The notes: generated from the sequence alone by a model not told the origin. A DNA stretch of 64,000 nt from an uncultured Akkermansia sp. (GCA_944390825.1 CALXRG010000008.1:1-64000), one strand, 5' to 3'; positions 51,091 to 61,394 are shown, counted from the first letter of the stretch. A program made the numbers and translations.

Positions 51091-52431
51091 ATGAGCCATC
51101 TAGATGATTTGTTTGCCTTTTTGAGTATCCCGAGTGTGTCAGCCCTGCCGGAACACGCCGCGGACGTGGAGCGCTGTGCGGATTTCCTTGTTGCCAAGCT
51201 GTCCAGTCTTGGTTTCGCGGCGAAAAAACACCTCACGGATATCCATCCCATTGTCGTTGCTCACAGTCCGAAAGTGGAAGGTAAGCCGACGGTCCTCATC
51301 TACGGACACTACGACGTCATGCCGGTCGACCCGCTGGCTGAGTGGATCAGTGACCCGTTCACCCCGACCGTTCGCGATGGCCGTGTTTATGCCCGGGGCG
51401 CATCCGATGACAAAGGCGAGATCATGGCTCTCATCCACGGAGTCGAGCGGGTCCTGCGCGAAGACGGAGCTCTGCCGCTCAACGTCACCTTCCTGCTGGA
51501 GGGTGAGGAAGAGCGCGGCAGCGAGAGCCTTTTCCGCTTCGTCCAGAGCCCGGAAGTGCAGCAGGAGCTCGCCTGTGACGTGATGGTCGTCAGTGACACC
51601 GGTATGGCGGCTCCGGATGTACCCTCTTTCTCATATGGCCTCAAGGGCCTTTGCTGCTTTGAGCTGGAAGTCAGCGCACCCGCGATGGACCTGCACTCCG
51701 GCATTTTCGGCGGTGCCGTTGCGAACCCCATCACTACGCTCTGCGAGATGATCGCCACCACGCATGATGAGAACAACCACATCACCGTGGAGGGCTTCTA
51801 CGACGGCGTCAGTGAGATCGCGGACTGGGAGCGCGAGAGCTGGAAACGCGTCCCCGGCATGAGCGACACCGAGCTCGCCCAACTCACCGGCGTCCCCCAG
51901 CTGCGCACCGAGACTGGCTTCAGCGGTGCGGAGTGCGTCTATGCCCGCCCCACCTTTGAGCTGAACGGCATTTCTGGCGGCTACGAAGGAACCGGCTCCA
52001 AGACAGTCATCCCCACCAAGGCCTTTGCCAAAATGAGCTGCCGGCTTGTGCCCGGCCAGGATCCTGCCCGTATCCAGGATCTTTGTGAGGCCCACTTCCG
52101 CAAAGTCTGTCCGCCCTCAGTGCGCATGAAATTCACTCGCGGCCACATCGGTGCAGCCTACCTCAGCGACCCCCACTCTCCGTATGGCAAGGCTGCGCAG
52201 CAGGCGTTGGAGAGCACCTTTGGCAACCCGCCGGTCCTTGTCCGCGAGGGCGGTTCCATACCGATTGTTGCTGAGATTTCACAGCGCCTTGGCAAGGACG
52301 CGCTTTTCCTCGGGCTTGACCTCCCGGATGCCCGCATTCATTCCCCCAACGAAAACATGCGCCTGGATATCTTTGAAAAAGGTATCACGATGACTGCCAC
52401 CATGTTGCGTCTGATGGCCCGCGCTTGTTGA
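51091..52431 (+). CDS. M20-family dipeptidase/metallopeptidase
   Basis: A 446-residue cytosolic peptidase from ATG 51091 (MSHLDDLFAFLSIPSVSALPEH). Metal ligands and catalytic residues are YGHYDVMPVDP, ARGASDDKGEIMA, LLEGEEERGSESL, VSDTGM and a C-terminal His in DARIHSPNENMR. The lid domain (FELEVSAPAMDLHSGIFGG) is typical of the M20 dipeptidase group. Likely role is hydrolysis of imported di- and tripeptides. No signal peptide. Confidence 0.93.
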   Translation: MSHLDDLFAFLSIPSVSALPEHAADVERCADFLVAKLSSLGFAAKKHLTDIHPIVVAHSPKVEGKPTVLIYGHYDVMPVDPLAEWISDPFTPTVRDGRVYARGASDDKGEIMALIHGVERVLREDGALPLNVTFLLEGEEERGSESLFRFVQSPEVQQELACDVMVVSDTGMAAPDVPSFSYGLKGLCCFELEVSAPAMDLHSGIFGGAVANPITTLCEMIATTHDENNHITVEGFYDGVSEIADWERESWKRVPGMSDTELAQLTGVPQLRTETGFSGAECVYARPTFELNGISGGYEGTGSKTVIPTKAFAKMSCRLVPGQDPARIQDLCEAHFRKVCPPSVRMKFTRGHIGAAYLSDPHSPYGKAAQQALESTFGNPPVLVREGGSIPIVAEISQRLGKDALFLGLDLPDARIHSPNENMRLDIFEKGITMTATMLRLMARAC

Positions 52432-52513
52432 AAACGCGCTGCTTGAGCTGTTTTCTGTTCAGCAACGCACAAGGCTGCCGTCTCTGTCCCCTGCTTTCCC
52501 GCCACTCCTCCCC

Positions 52514-53410
52514 ATGAATGCCGTTGAAATCCACGACATCCACAAAAGCTTCCCCGGCAGCTGGGGCAGGGGGGGAGTATACGCCGTCAAAGGCGTCAGC
52601 CTTACCATCCCCCGAGGTGGCGTATATGGCCTCATCGGTCCGAACGGCTCCGGCAAAAGCACGATCATGAAAGCTCTGGTCGGCTTGCTCACGCCGGATG
52701 CCGGTACGTGCCGTGTTTTTGGTCAGCCTGCTACTGCTTCTGTCAACCGCCGCGACATCGGATTTCTGCCGGAGAATCCCTATTTCTACAAATTTCTCAC
52801 CGGTGAGGAAACCGTGCGATTCTACGGCCGGCTCTGCGGCCTCAGCGGGGCGACTCTTCGCGAGCGCTCAGCTGAAATGCTGGAGCTTGCAGGGCTTACT
52901 TCCGCTGCGCACCGGCGTCTGGCGGGGTACTCCAAGGGCATGCTGCAACGGGTTGGCCTTGCGCAGGCTCTTATCCAGCGCCCCCGTCTTCTCGTGCTGG
53001 ACGAGCCGACAGCTGGTGTTGACCCCATCGGCTCGCGTGCTATCCGAGACATCATCCTCTCGCTCAAGGAGCTGGGTATGACCGTTTTTCTTTGCTCTCA
53101 CCTGCTTGAGCAAGTACAGGAAATTTGCGACCGGGTGGGCATCCTTTACCAGGGCTGCCTCATTGCCGAGGGGAGTATGGACGAGCTCACACGTGATGAC
53201 CGCCGGACAGAAGTTACTCTGAGCGGCGCTACCCCTGAGCTGCTCGACCGCCTTCGGCGTCTTGCCGGCCCTGCCTGGCTGGGGGCGGCTCCCGCGCGCA
53301 ATTCTCTGGAAACCGTTTTTTTGCGTGGTATTCGTGCTAAGCTTGAGTCCGGAGGGACGGAGCCGCGGGGGGTGCATCCCGCATCACCGCGGCAGGGCCC
53401 CCGTGGCTAG
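52514..53410 (+). CDS. ABC transporter ATP-binding protein
   Basis: A 298-residue ATPase of the ABC-2/NatA type. Walker A LIGPNGSGKSTIMKAL, Q-loop GFLPENPYFYKFLTGEE, signature YSKGMLQRVGLAQAL, Walker B LLVLDEPTAGVDP and H-loop FLCSHLLEQVQE are intact. The C-terminal 70 residues are a regulatory tail ending in a basic, Pro-rich stretch. The matching permease is not found downstream; the next sequence is a decayed gene. Confidence 0.93.
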   Translation: MNAVEIHDIHKSFPGSWGRGGVYAVKGVSLTIPRGGVYGLIGPNGSGKSTIMKALVGLLTPDAGTCRVFGQPATASVNRRDIGFLPENPYFYKFLTGEETVRFYGRLCGLSGATLRERSAEMLELAGLTSAAHRRLAGYSKGMLQRVGLAQALIQRPRLLVLDEPTAGVDPIGSRAIRDIILSLKELGMTVFLCSHLLEQVQEICDRVGILYQGCLIAEGSMDELTRDDRRTEVTLSGATPELLDRLRRLAGPAWLGAAPARNSLETVFLRGIRAKLESGGTEPRGVHPASPRQGPRG

Positions 53411-53574
53411 TCAGAGAAAAGCAGGTGTTACCGATGCGGCAGGATACCCCGCCCCGGTTTTTCGCTGGATGAGCCCTCCCGGGATCTGTTAAACCTGCTC
53501 AAAGCCTGCACCTCCACAGCATATAAGAACAAGAGCATGCCATCACCAGTAAAAGCCTCCATCAATCAACCAGT

Positions 53575-54815
53575 ATGCAAACGATAACGAAATCATGCCT
53601 GTGGATACTTGCTGCCGGCACCTGTTCCTGTGCTGCCGTTCCGGGGCCCTAGCCAGCCCACCTTTCTGAGCGGGCCAAAGAACTTCTGGCAGACCGGGTG
53701 GAACTGAATGCCATCCCCGGAGCCGGCAGATACAAACTGAACGTGATCTACTTCATAGGAAATGACCGGGAGCCGATTCCCTGGTATCGGCGCCGTTTAA
53801 GCGAATTGCTGCTGTATTTGCAGCAGTTTTACGGCAAGGAAATGGCCCGGAACGGTTTTGGGTTCCGCTCGGTGGCCCTGCCGATGGATTCCAACGGGGA
53901 GGTGGACATCACCCTGGTGCGGGGCAAGCGCCCGGCCTGTGAATACACCAACTCAGAGCAAGCGGCAATCGCCTGTCTCGAGGAACTTGATGCGTACTAT
54001 CAGGAGCACCCGGAGCAAAGGCGCAGCGGGCATCGCCTCATCATCATGCCGACACAGAACAATGCCGAGTTCAACGACAGCAATCCCGGAGGAGTTCCGG
54101 TTTTCGGCATGGGGCACGATTGCTTTACCCTGGATTATGCGGACTTTGATTTGCAGCATCTTGGGGCGCAGACCGATCGCGGCTTGCTGCTTACCAAGAT
54201 GTTTGGCGGATTTGCCCATGAATTGGGGCATTGCATGGCTTTGCCCCACAACAACGGACCCGTCAGCGAACTCAAAAAACTGGGCACGCCCCTGATGGGA
54301 AGCGGGAATTACACCTTCGGCATGAAGCCGACATACCTGACCAAGGCTTCCTGTGCAGTCATGGACGTATGTGAGCTGGTGCCATCGCAGGAGGGGGTGG
54401 AGGAGTATTATCAGGCCCCGGAGGAAACGGTGAAGGTGTGGATGTAAGTCTCTCCTGCGCAGAAAAGCGCCTGCAGGTATGCGTGCGTCCCACGGGAGCA
54501 GGAGCCCGGCTGGTGAAGTCGGTCAACATCTACATCTAGGATCCGCCCTATGAACTGAATCGGGATTATGATGCCGTGGCTTTTTGCGCTCAACGGGCGG
54601 AGCAGGCGGGGGATCAGCAAGGCCCGGGCTTCACCTGTTCGGTACCTCTGGAAGAATTGGCCGGGTTGACCAGCGACGAGCGTCAGATAAGCGTGCTGCT
54701 CATCTTACCCAACGGATACCGCTACCGGTGGAACGCACAGCTGCGCATTCCCGAAATCCGCGAGGGGGAGAGCGTCCCCCTGTATGGGGCACAATTCATA
54801 GAAGACGACAGGTGA
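53575..54815 (+). pseudogene. Decayed secreted zinc metalloprotease
   Basis: An ATG at 53575 opens a signal peptide (MQTITKSCLWILAAGTCSC) that hits an in-frame TAG at 53650. The same frame then stays open to 54447. It carries the zinc site HELGHCMALPH (a metzincin-like HExxHxxxxxH in which the usual Gly is Ala) and a possible Met-turn, LMGSG. Near 54437 the reading shifts frame: DVSLSCAEKRLQVCVRPTGA continues in another frame, meets a second TAG at 54537 and runs to a natural stop at 54815. Two nonsense codons and one frameshift indicate genuine decay. The intact product would have been about 410 residues, secreted. Confidence 0.8.
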
Positions 54816-54925
54816 GCTCCGTGCCACGCAGGCGCACGCAGCACCCCGCCGGGAAGGCTCAGCAACCCACCCCGCACAGCGCAGGCGGCGCATCATTCTT
54901 TTTTGGGAACAGACTCAAATTTTAG

Positions 54926-54954
54926 TTGACTGAAACGCCGACCGGGATTAAACT
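54926..54954 (+). promoter_or_regulatory. gap promoter
   Basis: TTGACT (54926-54931), 17-base spacer, TAAACT (54949-54954), giving a leader of about 58 bases to ATG 55019. Confidence 0.65.
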
Positions 54955-55018
54955 CAACTTGCCTGCTTGGCCGGGTGGCTTGGCAGCAATTCCACATTTA
55001 ATACACATCCTGATTACT

Positions 55019-56026
<1,008 letters not shown>

Positions 56027-56058
56027 GTCACTCTTCAGCTTTAGCTGCATGACTTTGT

Positions 56059-56092
56059 GTGGAGAGGCACCTGCGTGCCTCTCCACTTTTTT
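56059..56092 (+). terminator. gap intrinsic terminator
   Basis: Perfect 12-bp stem GTGGAGAGGCAC (56059-56070) with GTGCCTCTCCAC (56075-56086), tetraloop CTGC, then six T. Confidence 0.95.
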
Positions 56093-56197
56093 GTCTTGGA
56101 ACGGCCTCCTCCCTGCGGTATGGGCCTTGCCCGGCAGTACACGTTCTGTTCTAATGAGCCGTTCGCTCCCGCTTGCTGCCTTTCTGCGTTACTCCGC

Positions 56198-56231
56198 GGT
56201 CAGCCATGTTTCCCCCGGTCAGCCATGTTTC
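56198..56231. repeat. Repeated 15-mer
   Basis: GGTCAGCCATGTTTC at 56198-56212 and 56217-56231, four bases apart (19-bp period). Confidence 0.8.
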
Positions 56232-56424
56232 ATTGCAAATCACACCAATAACGCGACCGGAGGACTTCCGGATGCTGTTCTCCCGCCGGAGCCGGAAGGG
56301 AAGAGAATCGCATCCCCCGGTACAGCACCCTCCGGGTGACGGCGGTGCGCCGAGCCCCGGCTGACAGAAACACTCAGTCGCTGGAACCACCATGCCCGTT
56401 CCTCCGAAAAAACCGCTTTCTCCC

Positions 56425-56453
56425 TTGACAAATGCCTCATCGTTTGAGACACT
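56425..56453 (+). promoter_or_regulatory. RNase Z promoter, leaderless geometry
   Basis: Perfect TTGACA (56425-56430), 17-base spacer, weak GACACT (56448-56453), six bases, GTG 56460. Confidence 0.5.
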
Positions 56454-56459
56454 CCCTGC

Positions 56460-57374
56460 GTGCTAGATGTCTGCCTGCTTGGAACCGGCGGTACACAACC
56501 GCTGATGAATCGCTGGCTCACCTCGTTGATGGTGCGCTACAAGGGTCATGCCGTGCTGATTGACTGCGGTGAGGGAACACAAATCGCCGCGCAGCGCGCT
56601 GGCATTAGCCTGAAGCCTATCGATAAAATCCTGCTCACGCACCTGCATGCGGACCACGTCAGTGGTTTGCCCGGATTGCTGCTGACGATGGGCAACATGG
56701 GTCGCACAGAGAGTGTTTCTGTTATAGGCCCGGTGGGAACGGAGAGACTGATGGCTGCGGTGAGAGTGATCGCACCCAATTTGCCGTTTGAGATCAGAGT
56801 GAGTGAGCTTGAAACGGAGCAGGAGCTCATGTATTTTCTGGAGTGCGATATAGAGGCGTTTTCCGTCTTGCATGGTGTCCCTTGCTATGGATACAGCATC
56901 AGCCTGCCGCGCGCCGGCAAATTCGACCCGGAAAAAGCCCGGACTCTCGGAATCCCGCTGCCGTGCTGGTCGCTTTTGCAGCGCGGCGAGAGCGTGGAGT
57001 ATGAGGGGCATTCCTATACCCCGGAGATGGTGATGGGGCCGCCCAGGCGCGGACTCAAGCTGACATATTGTACGGATTCCCGGCCGACCCCCGGCATAGT
57101 GGCCGCGGCACGGGACGCGGATTTGTTTATTTGTGAGGGGATGTACGGGGATACAGAGTCCCTTCCCAAGGCGGAAGAAAATCGGCACATGCTGTTCACG
57201 GAGGCGGCACAGATAGCGGCAGACGCAGGCGGCGTCCGCGAATTGTGGCTGACGCATTACAGCCCGTCGTTGCCCAATCCCAAAGCCTTCCTTCCGGCAG
57301 CTCGCGCGATTTTCCCCAATACGCATACGGTGCGCGATGGCCGTTGCTGCGAGCTTAAGTTCGTCGAGGAATAA
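56460..57374 (+). CDS. rnz: Ribonuclease Z
   Basis: A 304-residue metallo-beta-lactamase-fold tRNA 3'-endonuclease starting at GTG 56460. N-terminal VCLLGTGGTQPLMNRWLTS, zinc ligands THLHADHVSGLPGLL, YCTDSRPTPG, ICEGMYGD and LTHYSPS match ELAC/RNase Z. The flexible-arm (exosite) region lies around residues 150-190. No tRNA genes occur in this window. Confidence 0.9.
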   Translation: MLDVCLLGTGGTQPLMNRWLTSLMVRYKGHAVLIDCGEGTQIAAQRAGISLKPIDKILLTHLHADHVSGLPGLLLTMGNMGRTESVSVIGPVGTERLMAAVRVIAPNLPFEIRVSELETEQELMYFLECDIEAFSVLHGVPCYGYSISLPRAGKFDPEKARTLGIPLPCWSLLQRGESVEYEGHSYTPEMVMGPPRRGLKLTYCTDSRPTPGIVAAARDADLFICEGMYGDTESLPKAEENRHMLFTEAAQIAADAGGVRELWLTHYSPSLPNPKAFLPAARAIFPNTHTVRDGRCCELKFVEE

Positions 57375-57492
57375 TCACCAGCGCCCGGGGAGAGCAGGGG
57401 GCCGTAGCAAGGATCCCAGTCGGGAGGAAGTCCCCCCGCCGAGAGAGGGGAGCCCCGGTGTGTTTCAGTTGCCCGTTTGCCTGTTTTTTGAC

Positions 57493-57521
57493 TTGCTGCC
57501 GACGCGGTGTTGGGGTATCAT
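57493..57521 (+). promoter_or_regulatory. Promoter of first transglutaminase-like gene
   Basis: TTGCTG (57493-57498), 17-base spacer, TATCAT (57516-57521). ATG codons follow at 57527 (five bases) and 57530 (eight bases), both in the signal-peptide frame rather than the frame of the mature domain. Confidence 0.5.
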
Positions 57522-57526
57522 GCGAC

Positions 57527-57585
57527 ATGATGATCGGGAAGTGTTTGACGTGGTTGGTTTGGCTCTGGCCGTGTGGGTGCCCTGA
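57527..57585 (+). other. Detached signal-peptide frame of the first transglutaminase-like gene
   Basis: Read from ATG 57527 this segment gives MMIGKCLTWLVWLWPCGCP, a signal-peptide-like start placed as the promoter predicts. It is in a different frame from the downstream domain, whose own frame has a TGA at 57583. A one-base indel between about 57560 and 57600 would join them. Confidence 0.5.
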
Positions 57586-58857
57586 GTGGCGTGGGTTGCG
57601 ATGCAGCCGGGAGTTGCTTGCGGGGCACAGGAGGCCCCGGCCAAGGCGGAAATCAGCGAGTATACGGAGGTAGATTCCGCAGCGCGGATGGATATGCTGT
57701 TCCGCGAAGCAGCGAAAAATCTTCAACAGGATCTCAAGATCAGATTGTCGGGAGGTTGGGCCCGCACCGCCCGGGATGTTTTCAGGCGCACGGACTGGTA
57801 CAATTGGGTGGCTGGATATTCCTATAGTGAGAAAGAAGTGGAGGGGGTGCGCTGTATCAAGATTTCTCTGGGGTTCAAAGACTCAACAAAAATGCTGGCC
57901 GCCGCCAACAATCCGGCGTTGCTCGAGCACCTGAACTCCAGCGAGCGCCGCGCCCTTCAGGTGGTGGAGAAGACCTTGCCGAAAATCATCAGACCCGGCA
58001 TGAAAGACATGGATAAGATCCAGGCGGTACACGACTGGATCATTAACCGGACGACATACGACAAACGTGAGCCTTCCCCTCACCTGGTGACGACGCTCCT
58101 GCTGCGGGGAAAAGGAGTCTGCGATGCCTATAGCCGCGCGATGTGGCTGATGCTCAATATGCTGGATATCCCCTGCATTTGCATCGTGGGAGATGCCGGT
58201 GGCCCGCACGCGTGGAACCTGGTGTACACCGGGGGGCAGTGGTACCATGTGGATGCCACCTGGGATGACCCGATCTGCTATCCCGAGATCCTCAGCCACG
58301 GTTATTTCTGTATCAGTGACCGGGAAATGTGGGATACACACCGCTGGAACCGTCGCCTTTATCCGCCCACGCAGGAAAGCAAGCCCATATACTACCGCCA
58401 GCGCGGCCGTTACTTCCGAAAGATAGATGAGGCGCTTTGGAAGAGTGCCCGCGATGCATACAGTCGCGGCGATTCCTCCTACGAGGCGTACATTGCCAAC
58501 ATCGGTCCCCGCGGGAAGGTGGTGGAGCAAATCGAGCGTGTGGGTAAAAGCGGGGATCCCCCGATCCTGAACTGGAGTGTCGCCAAAGGCAGAAAAGGCG
58601 TGCTGCACCTCACGTTTGCGTCGAAACAGGAAAAAACAACCTCCACTCCTCCCCGGGAGAGAACATTGGTGCTCCCGGAAGGTGGTTTGCCTGACAGTGA
58701 CTGGATCCGGGATTTGCTGCGGGAAAAGGGGGACTGGGGAATGGAGGATTTCGATGCAGCAACGGAAGCATTGAAAGAAGAGGTGAAAAAGAAGAGCTCC
58801 GAGATTATGGAGAAAGGGGCAGAGCTGTGGGATGATGTCAAGGGTATGTGGCCCTGA
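57586..58857 (+). CDS. Transglutaminase-like (kyphoscoliosis-type) protein, N-terminus probably frameshifted
   Basis: A 423-codon frame from GTG 57586. The papain-like transglutaminase core has Cys179 (GKGVCDAYSRAMWLML), His208 (GGPHAWNLV) and Asp223 (WYHVDATWDDP), with the later motif YFCISDREMWDTHRWN. A C-terminal domain of about 150 residues ends in a Lys/Glu-rich helix. As read it has no signal peptide, whereas its paralogue at 58935 does; the missing one is found in another frame just upstream. The annotated start is therefore probably not the biological one. It may process or cross-link peptides outside the cytoplasm. Confidence 0.8.
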   Translation: MAWVAMQPGVACGAQEAPAKAEISEYTEVDSAARMDMLFREAAKNLQQDLKIRLSGGWARTARDVFRRTDWYNWVAGYSYSEKEVEGVRCIKISLGFKDSTKMLAAANNPALLEHLNSSERRALQVVEKTLPKIIRPGMKDMDKIQAVHDWIINRTTYDKREPSPHLVTTLLLRGKGVCDAYSRAMWLMLNMLDIPCICIVGDAGGPHAWNLVYTGGQWYHVDATWDDPICYPEILSHGYFCISDREMWDTHRWNRRLYPPTQESKPIYYRQRGRYFRKIDEALWKSARDAYSRGDSSYEAYIANIGPRGKVVEQIERVGKSGDPPILNWSVAKGRKGVLHLTFASKQEKTTSTPPRERTLVLPEGGLPDSDWIRDLLREKGDWGMEDFDAATEALKEEVKKKSSEIMEKGAELWDDVKGMWP

Positions 58858-58897
58858 CTTCGTCCGCCTGGGTGTGTGCCATGCAGCCGGTTTTTTC

Positions 58898-58926
58898 TTG
58901 TTGGGGAACAGAACTTTCGCTATACT
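58898..58926 (+). promoter_or_regulatory. Promoter of second transglutaminase-like gene
   Basis: TTGTTG (58898-58903), 17-base spacer, TATACT (58921-58926), eight bases to ATG 58935. Confidence 0.6.
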
Positions 58927-58934
58927 GACCGGCG

Positions 58935-60269
58935 ATGAAAGTTGCGTTCCCGGCCCGGTATGGAGCGGCTGCTGCTGCGTGGCTGCTGCCCATGGCACTC
59001 TGGCTGCCGACGGCTTTGTTCCCGTGCCTTTTGCCAGCATCGGCGGAGCCTGGCGACTCCTTTCCGGCTGTGATCCGTTTCCAGGACTACGCAGTGGCGG
59101 ACTCGGCAGCACGTTTTGACGCCTTGATCCGCGACGCTGCGATGCGGATGGATTCCTCGGTCAACATCAGGCTGGCCGGGGACTGGGCATCGTCTGCAGG
59201 GAACGCCATGGAACAAGTGAACTTCTTCAACTGGATGTCCGGCTATACGATTCGGACGCTCGTCCGGGATGGTGAGTCGTTCATGACCATTGAACTGAAA
59301 CCGAAGGATTCAGTACGCATGCTCGCGGCTTCCCGGAACCCGGCCCTGCTGCCGCGTCTCAGCAGGGATGAGCGGGCGGCACTCGCGGTGGTGCAGAAGA
59401 CCCTGACGGCAATCATCCGCCCGGGGATGTCGGAGATGGAGAAAATCCAAGCCGTGCATGACGAAATTATCCAGCAGTCCCGCTACGATCTGGATATCCC
59501 GAACCGGCAGGAAGCCACAACCCTGATTTTGCGACACCGCGGTGTTTGTGATGCCTACAGCCGCACAGCCTGGCTGATGCTCAACATGCTGGGTATCCCC
59601 TGCATTCAGGTAATTGGCGATTCCAACGGCCCGCACTCCTGGAATATGGTGTACGCACTCGGGCAGTGGTTCCACCTCGATCTCACTTGGGATGACCCGA
59701 TCTGTACCCCGGAGATCCTCAGCTACAGCTATTTCTGCGTCAGTGACCGCCAGCTCTCACGCACGCACAAGTGGAACGCCAGACTTTACCCGCCCACCAA
59801 AGACAGTCCGCCGCTCTACTACCTCCACCACAAGCGCTACTTTACCGAAGTCAATGACGCATTCTGGCGCGGTGCCCGCGAGGCTTACCTGCAGGGAGAA
59901 GAGGTCTATGAAACCTACATCGAGCGCTTGGGCGATCGCTCTGACCTCATCCGGCAGATCAACGAAGCCGCAGCCCGCTCCAATCCGCCCATTCGCACAT
60001 GGAGCGTCACCAGGGAAGACCGCGGCATGCTGCGCCTCACCTTTGAGCCACGGCGGCAGACCTCCCCGACAGCCCGGGAAACCCAGCCCCCCCGGGAGAC
60101 TTTTCTGGAGCTCCCTGTCGGCGGCATGATTGATGTATCCTGGCTAATGCCCTCGCTTCCCGAGGGTACTCGGCTTTACATCGATGTGGACAAAGCCCGG
60201 AAAGCCGGACGGGAACTCATGGAAAAGAGCGCTGAGCTTTGGAACGAAGTGCGCGGATACCTACCGTGA
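58935..60269 (+). CDS. Exported transglutaminase-like (kyphoscoliosis-type) protein
   Basis: A 444-residue paralogue of the preceding gene, collinear over its whole length. A signal peptide (AAAAAWLLPMALWLPTALF, cleavage near ASAEPG, about residue 38) precedes an N-terminal domain. The catalytic triad is Cys205 (HRGVCDAYSR), His234 (GPHSWNMVY) and Asp249 (FHLDLTWDDP). SDRQLSRTHKWN and a C-terminal domain ending ELMEKSAELWNEVRGYLP (compare EIMEKGAELWDDVKGMWP in the neighbour) follow. The pair arose by tandem duplication and each copy has its own promoter. The substrate is unknown. Confidence 0.88.
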   Translation: MKVAFPARYGAAAAAWLLPMALWLPTALFPCLLPASAEPGDSFPAVIRFQDYAVADSAARFDALIRDAAMRMDSSVNIRLAGDWASSAGNAMEQVNFFNWMSGYTIRTLVRDGESFMTIELKPKDSVRMLAASRNPALLPRLSRDERAALAVVQKTLTAIIRPGMSEMEKIQAVHDEIIQQSRYDLDIPNRQEATTLILRHRGVCDAYSRTAWLMLNMLGIPCIQVIGDSNGPHSWNMVYALGQWFHLDLTWDDPICTPEILSYSYFCVSDRQLSRTHKWNARLYPPTKDSPPLYYLHHKRYFTEVNDAFWRGAREAYLQGEEVYETYIERLGDRSDLIRQINEAAARSNPPIRTWSVTREDRGMLRLTFEPRRQTSPTARETQPPRETFLELPVGGMIDVSWLMPSLPEGTRLYIDVDKARKAGRELMEKSAELWNEVRGYLP

Positions 60270-60596
60270 GCACCAGGGCTTCCCCCTGTGCACTTGGATT
60301 TCCCCCGGGCTCCGGAGCTTCCTTTTTGGAATCCTCTGCTCTTCCTCCTGGGAAGCAGCCCCGCCTACCGATCATGACATGTCGGCCTTGACTAAATCCG
60401 GTGCAGGTGTCTTGCGCAGACATCCCGAGTGGGACACTAGAGATCAAGCGGGTACATAATCCCGTCATGAGAAAGATTCCGGCTTGATTGCAGTAGGCGA
60501 ATGGAGTACTCTGGCGGTGACTCCCTCACCAGCGCCGACGTGCTGCCGGTGCGGGCAAAGAAACCTAGGCTTGATTTCACCCTCACGAGCATCAGT
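60270..60596. other. Spacer between the transglutaminase-like gene and proC
   Basis: A possible promoter for proC is TTGATT (60484-60489), 17 bases, TACTCT (60507-60512). A small GCTCCGGAGC palindrome followed by TTCCTTTTT lies near 60319-60337 and may terminate the upstream gene. No gene was seen. Confidence 0.45.
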
Positions 60597-61394
60597 ATGA
60601 ACATTTCCATCATCGGAGCCGGAAACATGGGCAGTGCCATCGCCCGGGGCCTGGCGCAGAAGGCAGAAGCCGCAGGATACAGCCTGACAGTATCCAATCC
60701 CACCGCTGCAAAACTCACCGCCCTGCAAGCCGATTGTCCCCACCTGAAGGTGACGGCCGATAATCGCATCGCCGCACAGAATGCCGACCTCGTTATCCTC
60801 GCAGTCAAGCCTTGGAAGATACAGGAAGTCCTTGTCGAAATCCAGCCTGAACTCGACTGGCACCGCCAGAGCATCGCCTCCCTGGCCGCCGGCATCAGCC
60901 TGGAGCAGCTCGGCACCTGGCTCACCCTCAGCTATACAAACACCCTGCCACCCCTCTACCGGGTTATCCCGAACACCGCCGCCGCCGTGCAGCAAAGCAT
61001 GACCTTCATCAGCTCCGCGCACAGCACCCCGGAGCAGGACACCCGAGTGCTTACAGTCTTCCGTGCCCTAGGGGAAGCCGTACTGGTGGAAGAAAACAAG
61101 CTGGCTGCCTGCACAGCACTCGCCTCCTGCGGCATCGCCTACGTGCTGCGCTTCATTCGCGCCGCGATGGCCGGCGGAGTCGAGCTCGGCCTAAGCACCG
61201 GCGAAGCCCGCGACTACATGCTCCAAACGTTGCAGGGCACCATTGACCTGCTGCGCACTTCCGGCCACCACCCGGAGGAAGAAATCGACCGCGTTACCAC
61301 CCCCGGCGGCCTCACCATCCGCGGTTTGAACACCATGGAAGCATATGGCTTCTCCCACAGCGTCATCCAAGGCCTGAAAGCCTCCGTCCGGTAA
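60597..61394 (+). CDS. proC: Pyrroline-5-carboxylate reductase
   Basis: A 265-residue enzyme from ATG 60597 (MNISIIGAGNMGSAIARGL), reducing pyrroline-5-carboxylate to proline. The Rossmann motif GAGNMG, AVKPWKIQEVL, LYRVIPNTAAAV and the C-terminal TTPGGLTIRGLNTME signature are present. Upstream in-frame codons from 60501 lack family features. First of proC-proB-proA. Confidence 0.95.
   Translation: MNISIIGAGNMGSAIARGLAQKAEAAGYSLTVSNPTAAKLTALQADCPHLKVTADNRIAAQNADLVILAVKPWKIQEVLVEIQPELDWHRQSIASLAAGISLEQLGTWLTLSYTNTLPPLYRVIPNTAAAVQQSMTFISSAHSTPEQDTRVLTVFRALGEAVLVEENKLAACTALASCGIAYVLRFIRAAMAGGVELGLSTGEARDYMLQTLQGTIDLLRTSGHHPEEEIDRVTTPGGLTIRGLNTMEAYGFSHSVIQGLKASVR

Larger units (their letters stand above)
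56027..56459. other. Spacer between gap and RNase Z gene
   Basis: It contains the gap terminator, a repeated 15-mer (56198-56231) and the RNase Z promoter. No gene was recognised. Confidence 0.6.
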
